A DNA stretch of 64,000 bases from Diphasiastrum complanatum (taxonomy: Eukaryota; Streptophyta; Lycopodiopsida; Lycopodiales; Lycopodiaceae): positions 52,534,728-52,598,727 of the forward strand of contig CM055098.1 of NCBI GenBank assembly GCA_029204225.1. The letters are read 5' to 3'. The notes beneath the pieces are model-generated. The model saw only the letters and a program-made list of their open reading frames with translations. It was not told the DNA's origin and made no database searches. Within the stretch, counting starts at the first letter, position 1; every line of letters begins with the position of its first letter. This document shows, in pieces, positions 24,491 through 40,309 of this stretch. A program made the translations under genes and the position numbers.

Positions 24491-25210
24491 AAAGTTCAAA
24501 AGTTTAAGGAGCGTGTAGAAAAAGGAGACTGAATGGACGATCAAGGCTCTAAGGTCGGACATTGGTGGAGAGTATATCTCTATCAAGTTTAAGGAGTACT
24601 GCCAAAGCCAAGGCATTGAGCAGCAATTCATCACTCCTTACGGTCCTCAGTCTAATGGCTTAGTCGAGAGGAAGAACTGTACCCTGTTGAATCAGCCAAA
24701 TGTATGCCACGTATGCATCGCTGCCCAAGAGATTCTGGGCCAAAGCTATCTCTATTGCAGCTTACGTCCAGAACAAATGTTTGACTAAGGCCCACTCATG
24801 CAAGACACGTAGATCCTAAAAGACACGAGGAAGAAATTGGACTTCCAAGGTCTCAAGACCATTTTGGTTGGATATACTTCATCTGATGATACATACAAGT
24901 TGTATGATCCTGATACCCAGCAAATCTTGTATAGTCGGGATACAGTCTTTATCGAGGATCAGTTCGTCGACATCAAAGGCAAGGATATTGCTCTAGGAGA
25001 ATCTTCATCACCTGCCATTGACACGACTGTCCGAGCTTCTAGCTTAGGCGTGTCTATTGTCGACCCACTTCGTGACAGCGAATCAGACGAAGACATTGCT
25101 GCTACTCAACAACAAGTCCTAGGAGTGGTTCATCAGTTGAATCCTCTTAGAAGATCAAGTCGAGTGCGCACACAACCAAAAAAGTATACTCCTGGTCTGC
25201 ATGTCTCTTG
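24491..25210 (+). pseudogene. copia integrase, second part and linker (C2)
   Basis: Integrase resumes with QKFKERVEKE and continues TIKALRSDIGGEY (second catalytic aspartate, about 24545) and NGLVERKN (catalytic glutamate, about 24660). A 124-codon open stretch at 24837-25211 carries the FQGLKTILVGYTSSDDTYKL motif (downstream core) and an acidic linker ending RRSSRVRTQPKKYTPG before RT. Confidence 0.8.
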
Positions 25211-26665
25211 ATACAAGAACCGATGATAGTCGAAGAGGCACTCAACCAACCAGATTCTGATCTCTGGAGAGAAGCTATGGACAGAGAGTATTCCTCTCTA
25301 ATCAAGAACTAGACGTGGTCATTAGTCAAAGCTCCTATTGGCTGCAATATCATTGATTGCAAATGGATCTTCAAGATCAAATACAATGCCAATGGAGCAA
25401 TTGATCGAAGGAAGGCAAGACTGGTGGCACGAGGATTCACTCAAACCCCGAACGTCGACTACAATGAGACTTTCAGTCCAGTTGTCAACCATTCATCGAT
25501 CCAAATGCTCGTCTTATGTTGCAGCTGTTGACCTTGACGTACATCAACTTGATGTGCAAACAACCTAGCTGAATGGAGTTATACAAGAAGATATCTACAA
25601 GATCTAGTCCAAAAGATACGTTTTGGAAGGTATGAAGAATCATGTCTGTAAACTCCACAAAGCACTTTACGGCTTGAAACAGTCTGCTAGAGCTTGGTTT
25701 TAGAGGATCAACACATTCCTCATCGAACAAGGATTCAAACCAAGCACTGCTGATTGCAACATCTATTCCAAGTCAGTGTAACAATCCTTCATTATCATCA
25801 TCTTATACGTGGATGATATGTTGCTCTTCAGCAACAATACCAATTTGGTCAAGGATTCCAAGCAGATGCTATTTTCAAAGTTTGACATGACTGATCTGGA
25901 CGAAGCCCACTTCTGTTTGGGCATTCAAATCCACAGAGACAAGGCAAAACGACTGATTTACATCACTCAACAAAGGTATTCTCACAATGTTCTTAACAAA
26001 TACAATCTAATGAATTGTAAATTAGCTCACTCACCAGTGGATCCAGGCCTGCATTTGTCAAAGGACTGATGTCCCTAGACCAACAGGAAGAGGAGAACAA
26101 ATATCTCTTTTGCAATAAGCTCACTCAGTCAATATATGGCTAATCCTAGCATTACCCATTGGAAGGCTCTCATAAGAGTCATGAGGTATATTCGAGCTAC
26201 CCTGGACTAGTGCATCTACTATGGAGATGTCAACAACAACAATCTTCATCAGCTCAGTGGATATTTTGATGCAAGCTGGGGAGGAGATGTAGACAATCGT
26301 AAGTCCACATCTGGATTTACATTGTTCTTCAATGACGGTCCTATCTCATGGAACAGTCGTAAGAAAACCTCTATCGCACTTTCTTCTACATAAGTAGAAT
26401 GCATTGCTGCTTCTCAATCTATTAAGGAAGCATTTTGGTTGAGAAATTTACTGTCAGACATTAATATGTATTGGTACAACCCTACAATTTTATACTGTGA
26501 TAATCAGAGTGCTATTGCCTTATCGACCAACCCTAGATTTCACTCTAGGAGTAAGCACATTGAAAGCAGATATCACTACATCAGGGGCAAGGTTTTCAAC
26601 AATGAGGTGGGCTTAACGTATTGTAGAACGCAGGACATGGTTGCTAATATATTCAAAAAGCATTA
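25211..26665 (+). pseudogene. copia reverse transcriptase and RNase H (C2)
   Basis: RT signs are DLWREAMDREYSSL (about 25260), CKWIFKIKYNANG (about 25360), and an intact YVDDMLLF box at about 25806. The LGIQIHRDKAK motif is near 25920. RNase H shows YFDASWGGDVDNRKSTSG (about 26250) and CDNQSAIALSTNP, ending at KHIESRYHYIRGK and a stop at 26664. Several stops interrupt it, some at codons expected to be CAG, but the catalytic residues survive. Confidence 0.85.
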
Positions 26666-26735
26666 AGTGTTAGTGCACACAACAAATTTTGTGCATTGCT
26701 CAATCTTAAGATCAAGGCATTCAAGGATCCAAATT

Positions 26736-26748
26736 GGGGGGGGGGGGG
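26736..26748 (+). promoter_or_regulatory. polypurine tract of C2
   Basis: A run of thirteen G immediately before the LTR start GGTTGGATTT, in the place where plus-strand DNA synthesis is primed. Confidence 0.8.
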
Positions 26749-27143
26749 TTGGATTTATCTCCTCTACTCTCCTAAATCCCATTTAAATCTGCCTCCATTC
26801 ATGCTGCATTTTTACTCATGTTGTTGCACAGTCTGCATATTTACATGTAATTTGTGACAGACGAAAATGACGACACTGCCTTACAAAATGCCAAAGGTGC
26901 CCTAGGAAAAGCGAAGGCACCTTGTAAATCAGATCCTAAGGCATTTCGTCAGAGTGACGCATTTTTCACATCTTCACCAACGTTCATTTCAGCGAAGGCT
27001 GACATCACGGCCTCTTCATGCTCATCCCATACAACTGTGCTAACGGATTTGACAACAACAACATCCACCCATGATCTCCTATAGACAGCACATCCACTTT
27101 GTACTTTTTTTCATCAACACACCTGTAACATTGTGTATATTTA
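26747..27143 (+). repeat. 3' LTR of C2, right end missing
   Basis: It starts GGTTGGATTTATC (TGTTGGATTT in the intact copy at 15892) and follows that LTR up to the CACACCTGTAACAT box. It breaks off near 27143. About two thirds of the LTR is lost. Confidence 0.85.
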
Positions 27144-27948
<805 letters not shown>

Positions 27949-28294
27949 ATTTACATAGTGTACTGGTACTCAGGAAATGCAACAAACCCGAATGATTCGT
28001 GTTATGATGTCACGAATAATAATGAGTCGAGTTCTGGTGAGTTGAAGTGATATTTAATTCCAACCGAACAAACCTTGTAGTATAATATTTAGAGAAAATT
28101 GTCAATGGTATGAGTCTCCCAAAGAAACATCTAGTGGAACAAGTTTAATTAGAGTAACTCTAACTAACACAACACCCAAGGAACTTTGATAATGAAATAT
28201 GAAGTGTTAGTACATGAAAAATGGCATTCTTAGAGACAAAGTTGGGAACATAGTGAATATAAGCCAGTTTATGAGATAGTTAAAGTAATATACA

Positions 28295-30000
<1,706 letters not shown>

Positions 30001-30009
30001 TTCTTACAT

Positions 30010-31440
30010 CAATTTTACATATCAAGATGGAAAACCAACATAGAATCATAATGAATTAATTCCTCCATGCTTCCACCATTGATATCTCTAAAAAATAACA
30101 GCAAACAACCAATAAATGTGAGTGATAACCATTTGCTTGCATGCTTCCTCCATATTTGTCCTTTCTTGAAATGTTTCCTCCATGAATGAGCCTCAATCTC
30201 CATTTTGCCATAAGATATCCTCAGTACTTGAGAACTTGTCCATGAATGAGTGACATAATTAGCCTCCCTTAGCTTCATTTCCATCAGCAAAACCATCCAA
30301 GAACACTAGTCCATCCTCAAACCCAAATAATGAAGAACAATGTGACTTGTTTCATCATATCTTGACAATTTGAACACATTCACATGAAATTGCTCAACCA
30401 TGACATAGAATAAGTAAAGTACGTTTGAAAAACACTTCCTTGCTACTCCTTTGACCTTACTAGAGTCTTCAAGTACCTGCAAAAATAGGTCCAAAGTGCC
30501 TTATCCATTTGACTCCTCTTCGATGCTCTTGACTAGCTTTGAATTGTCACTTTCCCTTTTGTGTTGATGAAGCTCATCAAGATCAACCACTTGATCTTCC
30601 TCTTGAACATCAAAACCATTGGCCAAGACTTCTTTTCCCGATCCATTATTGACATTCATTACATGAAGACAACCATCCATTTTCATACCATCATCCACAC
30701 AAGAAGATGTACCAAAACATGTGAGAAAAGCAAAGTAAAGTTTGTACCTTCAACTTGCTTAACCTTCTCATCATATGTAAGCCTACATGGCCTTTTGCCT
30801 TTGCCTTGAGTATCTTCTTAGAACTTGACTTGGAGAGGCATCTCCACCATCACCATCCAAATAAACATCTTCATTATTGATCAACATCAAACTTATCCAC
30901 ATATTCCAAGTCATCAATGCAAGTCATGTATATTTTTCCTCCATGATTATTCAAAGCACTAGTAAAATAAACATCCAAATGTACTATATGAAAAGGTATC
31001 TTAGATCTTGAGCTAGATCTAGAATAAGACAACCTACGTGACTTTGACATTGAACAAAGCTCACCAACTTGCTTCTTTGTCTTCAAATCATCATGGTTAG
31101 AAACAACATATCCATCAAGTTTGTAGAGCTCACCTTGTCTCTTGCCCTTGGCAATCAAGACTTCATTCCTTTTGATCAAGCAAGAATCACCAAAAAAATT
31201 CACTTTAAGCCTTTTTTCAGCCATTTGACACACACTAACAACATTCTTAGTAATGGAAGGTATGAAAAAAAACATTCTTCAATCTTACATTCCTATTTGT
31301 AGATGAGAGAAAAATAGAAATAATACCAATGCTCTTGATAACAACTTTACCTCCAATGACCATGTTGATGACCTTCTGCTCTCCTTCTCCATCATTGGTT
31401 AGCAAAGAAGACATTACAAAGAATCAATTGCATTTTGTTC
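30010..31440 (-). pseudogene. copia relic C4: protease end, pre-integrase, integrase start, then unrecognised sequence
   Basis: Read from 31440 downward: protease end (NVRLKNVFF, SITKNVVSVCQMAEK), a pre-integrase region with SCLIKRNEVLIAKGKRQG, then IPFHIVHLDVYFTSA, the start of the integrase core. It stops after about 40 core residues. A GGDASPSQVLRRYSRQRQ linker follows near 30840-30790. Past the linker no RT motif is found; instead 30698-30015 encodes unrecognised frames such as GFDVQEEDQVVDLDELHQ. C7 (39970-41560) has the same order. Confidence 0.6.
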
Positions 31441-34313
31441 ATTATCACCATCCTCATCAAAAGTGAAATTGCCTTGCTTCTCTCTTTGATTTCTTTTCTA
31501 TTCGTGTGGGCGAATCTACTTTTGCGTGTGATCGTTTCTTTGATCTTGCTTGGGTGTGTTGAGTCCTACCTCTCCACAAGATAACAATCCCCCTTGCTCT
31601 TTCCATTGTTCTCTACACCGTTGTGTGAGCTCTATGAGAAGGTACTTGTGAGAAGGCTTGTCCCTAGTCACTAGTTACTAATCTTTAAAAGGCATTTTTA
31701 TAAACTTCCTTGATTACACACATATACAACATTATATTCATATCTTTGTAACTACTCATGCACATGCAGACATATGTTGTCACTTAGAAACGTTGAGCAC
31801 TCTATTCACTTTTCTTAGCATTTAATGAACACTTCTAATGTGCAAAATGATCCTTTTGAATATTTTTAACAATATGTATCCATTTTATTGTGGCTCCTTG
31901 GACATTTGTATATTCTTCACCTAATCAATATAGGAGATTTTACATTTATGATTCTAGTTACATTACCATATTTGTGTATGAAATTTCAAGATGTTTTATT
32001 TTACTAATCTTTACATGAATTTTCAATCAGAAAGTCTAAAAATATCAAATCAAATATTTATTTGCATTTCAATTATAATAATGAAGCTCATAAGCCTACT
32101 TGAACATAGATAATCTAGTCAGGTTTTACATGTGAAATTTGAAGGTCTTTTTATCAAACCTTTTAAAAGTGAACACTTGCAAGCATTATAGAATGGTATT
32201 TTTTCATTCTATGATGATAAAGAATATGATTAAGTACATGATCATCCAACTAGCATGATCACCTCCTAAATAATCAATAGTTGATGATTTTCTTAATCAT
32301 CATTTCATAACCATCTACTTAGCCTATTTTCATATCTACAAAAAAGCATGTCATGCAAATTATTCATGATTTTTGGCTTTCTAGGTCCATATCAAGCTTT
32401 TTAAGTAAATGCTCTAGAAGTATGAAATCGGCATCTCACATATGTACTTACATGATTTGGGACATATAATTGAGTACATCATCATATATAGTCATATGAA
32501 TACGACATAATGACTATTTATTGACATCTAATGAAAATGTTGAAAATAAGTAAACTAAAATTATAAATGGAAAAAGCCATAATAAATTAAACCTTATGTA
32601 GTAAAGAAAAGTCATCAATTTACACGATTCGTCTTAACACCCCTCATCTATGGATTCAATTTTTCTTGAAATAATTTTTTTGCGTAACGTGCAACGACTT
32701 TGTGAAGCTTTTATAGGTAGGAATAATATTCTGTTAAAATTTTAACCTAATTTCTACATGAAAACTTTTAATATGATCTTATATCATCCATGGTAGAAGC
32801 TCTTCTACATCCTTGAGTTCTCAAACTCTAATCTCAATTACGGACAAAACAAAAATACATGGGAACCTCTTGCTCTATTCTTGGCATGGCTTATAGATGG
32901 ATCTATAATATAAAGTTGTGCATAATGAAGCTAGTTCCATTGGATATTGTCATAAAAAAAAAAAGTCCAACTTTAGGACTCAAATAAAAATATGCACAAT
33001 ATACTATATGTTAATCATGTTTGTTCTTGGAAGTTTCATTTTCTTATAATCAAATCTTATTTAGTGAGAATTTTGAGATACATGAAACTTAAAAAAATTA
33101 TTATTTTAGTAACCATTTATGTGTTTCTACAACTTCTTTCGCCTAAGATTTTGACACCAAGTATGGGTCACATAGTTTGTTCCATAGCAATAATTAAAAT
33201 TATTATTTTACATTGTTTCTTGAAATATTCCTATAAGTGCGATTATTATCAAAGATTACAAAGCACATAGCACAAAACTTGTACATTATAATTTGCTACA
33301 ACCATTAATCTCCACTAAGAATGACACTAATGAATAATAAGCTAAAATAGAATTGCATCCCCATCTTGATCAAATCTATGTAGGTGATAAATAAAATATG
33401 TTTTAACAACTTATTGCCATTATATTTGATAAAATAAAAAATGGCAATAATTATTTAATATGTTCATTAGTCTAGTCACAACGTAGAAAAGTGATGTACA
33501 CTAGGCTAGGTGCCTTCGAAGCTTTTTTTTTTTTTTTTGCAAAGTGGGGTTTTGATATAGCATTAATGAATAATGACTGAAAGTATTTATTTATTTATAG
33601 TGCGTCTTGTTGAGTGACATTGTTATCTCTTTATTGGACCTATGTAGTATGGACAATAATTGACTAAATACAGATCAATAGTGCAAAATAAAAGAAAATG
33701 TTGTTGATTCTTGACCAACATAAATAAAAATACATAAAACTAACCATATGTAATTATTATGAAAATTTTATTCATAGAAACAATATGTGTTATTTGATGA
33801 CATATTTTTCGTTCTCCATATACACGTTTGGCTAATAAATTCCCAATTGCAATGTGAATAATTGACATGTTTTAGACATCATCTATTAATGAAACATGAT
33901 GAATGTTTCCAAATATTTTGGAATCCACATATTTTTGAAATGCCCAAAAGTCTAGGTCTCTTTGATCCCCAATCCCTTGGAAAATGATTCGAACAATTCC
34001 ATGACCGCTCCACTATTTTTTATTATTCTTTTTAGATCAATTAACAAGATCAAGTTGACGTGGCACCAGACATCATCAGGGTCGCTCATGCTATTCCATC
34101 TCCGAAGCAGTTTGACGCCACGGTGCCTGAAGGATTCGAAGGAGAAGATGTTTTTGAAAAAGAAGAACCGGCCAGAGACCATAGCCAAACCAGCACAATC
34201 CCCACATGTAAAGTCCTACACACATGAGACAAGTCTAAGCATACCAATCAAAGCAACAACACAAGGGAACGGGTGGTGGATAGACCAACCCAACCAAACC
34301 TAGATCATACGGA
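31441..34313. other. AT-rich stretch with no recognised gene
   Basis: Nearly 2.9 kb of AT-rich DNA with no open frame that I can support. It contains an oligo-T run at about 33521-33538. The first few hundred bases may be the 5' part of C4. Confidence 0.5.
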
Positions 34314-34693
34314 TCTAGCCCCCAAGCTATGGATCAATCACAGTCATGGAAAGAGAAATCACACTAGTAGCATGTGGCTACCAATCACAAAATCAGGCAT
34401 ACACTAGTGAGAGGTCAATAGGTATACTTATACCCTCCAAGGCCCATGCACCACTAGTAGTGCACTGCGACACCTCATTGGACACCTTTGTGACCTATTT
34501 GGGCCATGTCATCCAGTTCCCTAATGACTCACTGATAGACCCATACCAATTCCACCACCATGTGTTTAGGCCTACAACCATTAATTATGACCATGTACTC
34601 ATAAGAGCCCCAATTTCCTTATAGTCACAATTAGCTTACGGGTTGTTGGTCTACCAGTTCCTACGCTACTTGAGACTAGTCATGGGCATGACA
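34314..34693 (-). repeat. 3' LTR (part) of chromovirus G5
   Basis: On the minus strand it starts TGTCATGCCCATGAC immediately after the polypurine tract. It matches 39588-39969 in the same orientation with a few indels. The downstream limit of similarity near 34314 is not a recognisable LTR end, so one or both copies are truncated. Confidence 0.75.
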
Positions 34694-34707
34694 TTCTTCC
34701 CCCCTTA
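34694..34707 (-). promoter_or_regulatory. polypurine tract of G5
   Basis: On the minus strand AAGGGGGGAAGAA directly precedes the LTR start TGTCATG. Confidence 0.8.
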
Positions 34708-35640
34708 TTCAAGTTCTATCCTCAGAATTTAAAACTGGAAAAGCTCCTCCTTAAGCTTCCTTCATGTTCCCAAGAATCATCATCGTCTGTACATCCCTTC
34801 CATCAAACAAGATGCTCGGTAACTATATGATTTCTCAATTGTTTAGTTCTTGTATACAAGATCTTTTCGGGTTCAAGTTGAGATACACCCGATGATTCAT
34901 CCAATAGGTCCAATTGATCTCTAGATCCAAGATGCTCTCCTTCACATAGACTCTTCTTAAGTCGACTTACATGAAATATCGGATGCACTTGAGATCCTTC
35001 TGGAAGTTCCAATCGGTAAGCTAAGGAGTTAATTTTTTTTCAAGAACCTATACGGTCCTCTATATCTAAGGAAAAGTTTATAATACTTTTTGGTACGCAT
35101 ATTACACTCAAAAACTTCGAGATTCTCAAATATACCCAATCCCCCACTTGGAAGTCTCTCGGTGATCTTTTCATATTTGCATAATGTCGGTCCCTATCCT
35201 AGGCACACAGGACATTTTCATGTGCAATCCGTAGCATTTTCTGCATGTCATGTAGGAGATCCACTACCTTTTGAAACTTGATCGTCCGAGTCTCTACCCC
35301 AATGGGTGACCTAGGCTCAAAACCGTACATAAGCATAAACGGGCTATAACCGGTAGACGAATGCTTACTACTGTTATAGACAAACTCGATCAATGGAAGA
35401 TACTTTTTCCAATCAGACTTCCGTTGAGAAACATATGCCCGAAGCATTTGTTCTATCGTCTGATTTGTTCTTTCCGTCTGTCCATCTGTCTCAGGATGGT
35501 CATAAGAACCTAAGCTTAGAGTCGTCTCTAACACGGCCGACCAAAAGTGACCGGTGAACTTCGGATCGCAATCGCTCACAATATCACTTGGTAATCCATA
35601 AAGTCTAAACAAATGCTCTTACAAATATCTGAGCTAAATC
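34708..35640 (-). pseudogene. gypsy integrase with chromodomain (G5)
   Basis: Read downward from 35640: DLAQIFVRAFV, then after a one-base shift FRLYGLPSDIVSDCDPKF with a core aspartate. HPETDGQTERTNQTIEQ has the catalytic glutamate. The YSPFMLMYGFEP segment follows, then a second frame with VHPIFHVSRLKKSL. The C-terminus reads QLEPEKIL, WKGCTDDDDSWE, a chromodomain that would target insertion to marked chromatin. The upstream pol is replaced by copia C5. Frames are broken at two or three places. Confidence 0.85.
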
Positions 35641-37370
35641 AGAAAGCAGGTCCTGCTGTAGTGTAGGCAAAAACAGAATGTCTTTGAGCTGTCTGCCTCT
35701 GCCATTCGTGTTGAGCCAGAGTGAACCAATACCGTTCACTTGATGTTTGGATCCATCTCCAAGAACAATAAATCTTGAAGGATCTGCACTTCTGAAATCA
35801 AACATAATTTGTCTTGATGTCACAAAATGTGAGGTGGTTCTTGAATCTAGGATCACCTCATGTGTGTCAGATGTTGACGTTGCACACATGTCTTCACAAA
35901 TGTAGGCGGTCGAACAATTTTTGTTCGATCTCTCTTCGCCCATTTTTGAGCTCTCAGGCTCCTCGACATATGATGAACTGTTGTTGTTCTCCTGTCTGTT
36001 TTGTGCTAATTTGTTCCTTGGGTTCAGGCGACAATCCAAGGCTGCATGGCCCTTCTTGTGGTAGTGGATACATTCAATTTTTGGATTGAGCCAGCATGTA
36101 TCAACTATGTGCCCATCTCTTCTGCATCCCACGCAAGTGTTCTTCTCTCCACCTTGCTGTTTCGACCTCCCTTTGCTCTTCCAGTCGCCTTTGCGATCAT
36201 GTCTTTGATTTGTGTCAACAATCAGAAATGCAACATCAAGCATTCACCATAAGCAATCACCAAGTAGGGAGACGGAAGAAGAACACGCAATATCACTCTA
36301 TCACACACACACACCCACTGAATGTAAAATGTACATATAAACCCTGAACCCTGATAGAGAGAGGGAGAACCTAGGAGTAGACTACTAGATGGAAGAAGAA
36401 CACACAATATCACTCTATCACACACACACACCCACTGAATGTAAAATGTACATATAAACCCTGATCCCTGATAGAGAGGGAGAACCTAGGAGTAGACTAC
36501 TAGACTAGCCTACGACTAGTTACAGCTAGTAATAAAGTACATTGTAGACAATAACTAGGAAGTGTAACAATGAAGTTTATCATTGTCATTCTAACAATTT
36601 GACTCCCTCTTAGGCTTGAATGATTTCTTGAATTTTTCTTTGTTGTTGTAGAGGGCATGGTCAGAACCATCCTTGTGATCAAGATGTTCTTTGGCCTCGA
36701 CTTCCTCTCAGATCTCGACAATTGCCTTTTCAAGGGTCATTGTAGGATCTTTCGCGAGCAGGGTTCTGGTTGTCTGAAAAGATCTGGGTAAGGCTCTTAG
36801 TAGGTAAGTGAGCTGCTTCTCAGTTGACACTGCATTCTCTGCTCCAGAGTTATGTAGTGATAGAAATAGATCCTTCATCTTTCTTACAAAAGAAGTGAGG
36901 TCTTTCCCATCCCACTATAGATTTGTCAGCTGATCTTCTAGCATCATCATTTTACTTCTTGATTTCGTTTGAAATCTCATGAGCAGTGTATCCCACATCT
37001 CCTTAGCTTTGGAGAGTGTAGCCAGGTCAAGTGTGAGACTATCTACAATGGATGAAGATAGCAAGGCTACTGCCTTGTCATTTTTCTCCCTCCACTCTCG
37101 TAGCTCTTTGCCTGATGTCGTAGGAATCTCCTCTATGCCATCCACCAGGGGAATAAACCTTCATCCTTGAGTATCAATGATGTCTTAATTTTCCAGGCTA
37201 GAAAGTTAGATCCTGAAGAATCTAGAACTGTACAGATCTTGCTTTGCATGCTGCTGATTGAAGCCATTGCCTCTGAAGTGCGTTCTCTTGTTGATGGTTG
37301 TTTGTTTGAATGCTTGATCTGATAGCTTCTTGCCTACGTCAAACTATGACAAGGTCGACTTTGATATCAC
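35640..37370 (-). pseudogene. copia gag and protease (C5), split by a solo LTR and fused to G5
   Basis: From 37330 downward the gag reads GIEEIPTTSGKELREWREKN, then DLATLSKAKEMWDTLLMRF. The gag is interrupted by the solo LTR at 36213-36596. After it come two zinc-ligand groups (CVGCRRDGHIVDTC and CIHYHKKGHAALDC, the latter lacking one cysteine) and a protease start reading ILDSRTTSHFV, where DSGATSH is expected. The 212-codon frame 36243-35605 runs without a stop into the G5 integrase. A PBS-like GATATCAAAGT lies at 37368-37358. Confidence 0.75.
36213..36596 (-). mobile_element. solo LTR, 384 bp, with internal 117-bp duplication
   Basis: On the minus strand it starts TGTTAGAATGAC and ends GATTGTTGACA. 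It is flanked by the 5-bp duplication ATTTG at 36208-36212 and 36597-36601. Removing it with one ATTTG copy joins the two halves of C5 gag in the same frame, which confirms the limits. Inside, a 117-bp unit is repeated in tandem (36274-36390 and 36391-36506) with few differences. Confidence 0.93.
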
Positions 37371-39587
<2,217 letters not shown>

Positions 39588-39969
39588 CTAGCCCAAGCTA
39601 GGGATCAATCACAGTCATGGAAAGAGGAATCACACTAGCAGCATGTAGGTACCAATCACAAAATCAAGCATACACTAGTGAGAGCCCAATAGGTATACTT
39701 ATACCCTCCAAGGCCCACCACTAGTAGTGCACTGTGACACCTCACTGGACACCTCTGTAGCCTATCTGGGCCACGTCATCCAATTCCCTGATGACTCACT
39801 GATAGACCCATACCAACTCCACCACCATGTGTTTAGGCCTACAACCATTAGTTATGACCATGTACTCATAAGGGCCCCAATTCCCTTATAGTCATAATTA
39901 ACTTACGAGTTGTTGGTCTACCAGTCCCTAGCGTGGACACGCTACCCGAGACCAGTCATGGGCATGACA
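39588..39969 (-). repeat. LTR copy of the G5 chromovirus family
   Basis: It matches 34314-34693 nearly end to end in the same orientation, including the terminal GGGCATGACA. It joins copia C7 gag directly at 39969/39970. No internal chromovirus sequence accompanies it, so it is a solo or truncated LTR. I could not find a matching 5-bp duplication. Confidence 0.8.
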
Positions 39970-40309
39970 CCACAAGTGCTGCTCCTACTGTTCCTACTAC
40001 AACCAAAGTGGATTCTGGTGACGCACTAGGTTTAGTCTCAAGATGGGGCACTATGCCTTGGAATGCTTCAAGAGGAAGCAACCTCAAAGTCAAGCCAACA
40101 TTGGACAAGAGGAGGAAGAGAGTTATCAGGACTCACTCATGATGTCAACTTTTTCATCATCAAATGTCAAAGGTGAAGATCCTTGGTGGATAGATAGTGA
40201 GGCTAGCTCCCATGTCGGGTAAAAGGGAGTATTTTTCTCAACTCACACCTTATGTAGGACCTATAAAGTCCATTTTACAGCAAATGATCATGAATGTAAA
40301 GTTGAAGGT
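39970..40309 (+). pseudogene. copia gag end and protease start (C7)
   Basis: A half zinc knuckle reads CSKMGHYALEC... near 40035-40070 in one frame. The protease start reads DPWWIDSEASSHV near 40175, where DSGASSH is expected, so the catalytic glycine reads glutamate. A stop follows near 40220. Confidence 0.65.

Larger units (their letters stand above)
20841..27143 (+). mobile_element. Ty1/copia element C2 with a second gag-protease block in its integrase
   Basis: The near-complete layout is: partial 5' LTR 20841-21796, PBS 21797-21809, gag from 21929, protease, integrase first part, a foreign gag-protease segment 23564-24490, integrase second part, RT, RNase H to 26665, polypurine tract 26736-26748, and a truncated 3' LTR 26747-27143. 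The two LTRs overlap over about 300 bp (20841-21150 with 26883-27143) and are clearly diverged, so the element is not recent. Confidence 0.85.

Noticed and set aside
36298-36312. Short CA repeats as a telomeric or CRISPR-like array
   Set aside because: They are small CA runs within the duplicated LTR core, with no spacer structure.
39960-39980. Target-site duplication CCACA for the LTR at 39588-39969
   Set aside because: No matching CCACA directly before a TG start on the other side.
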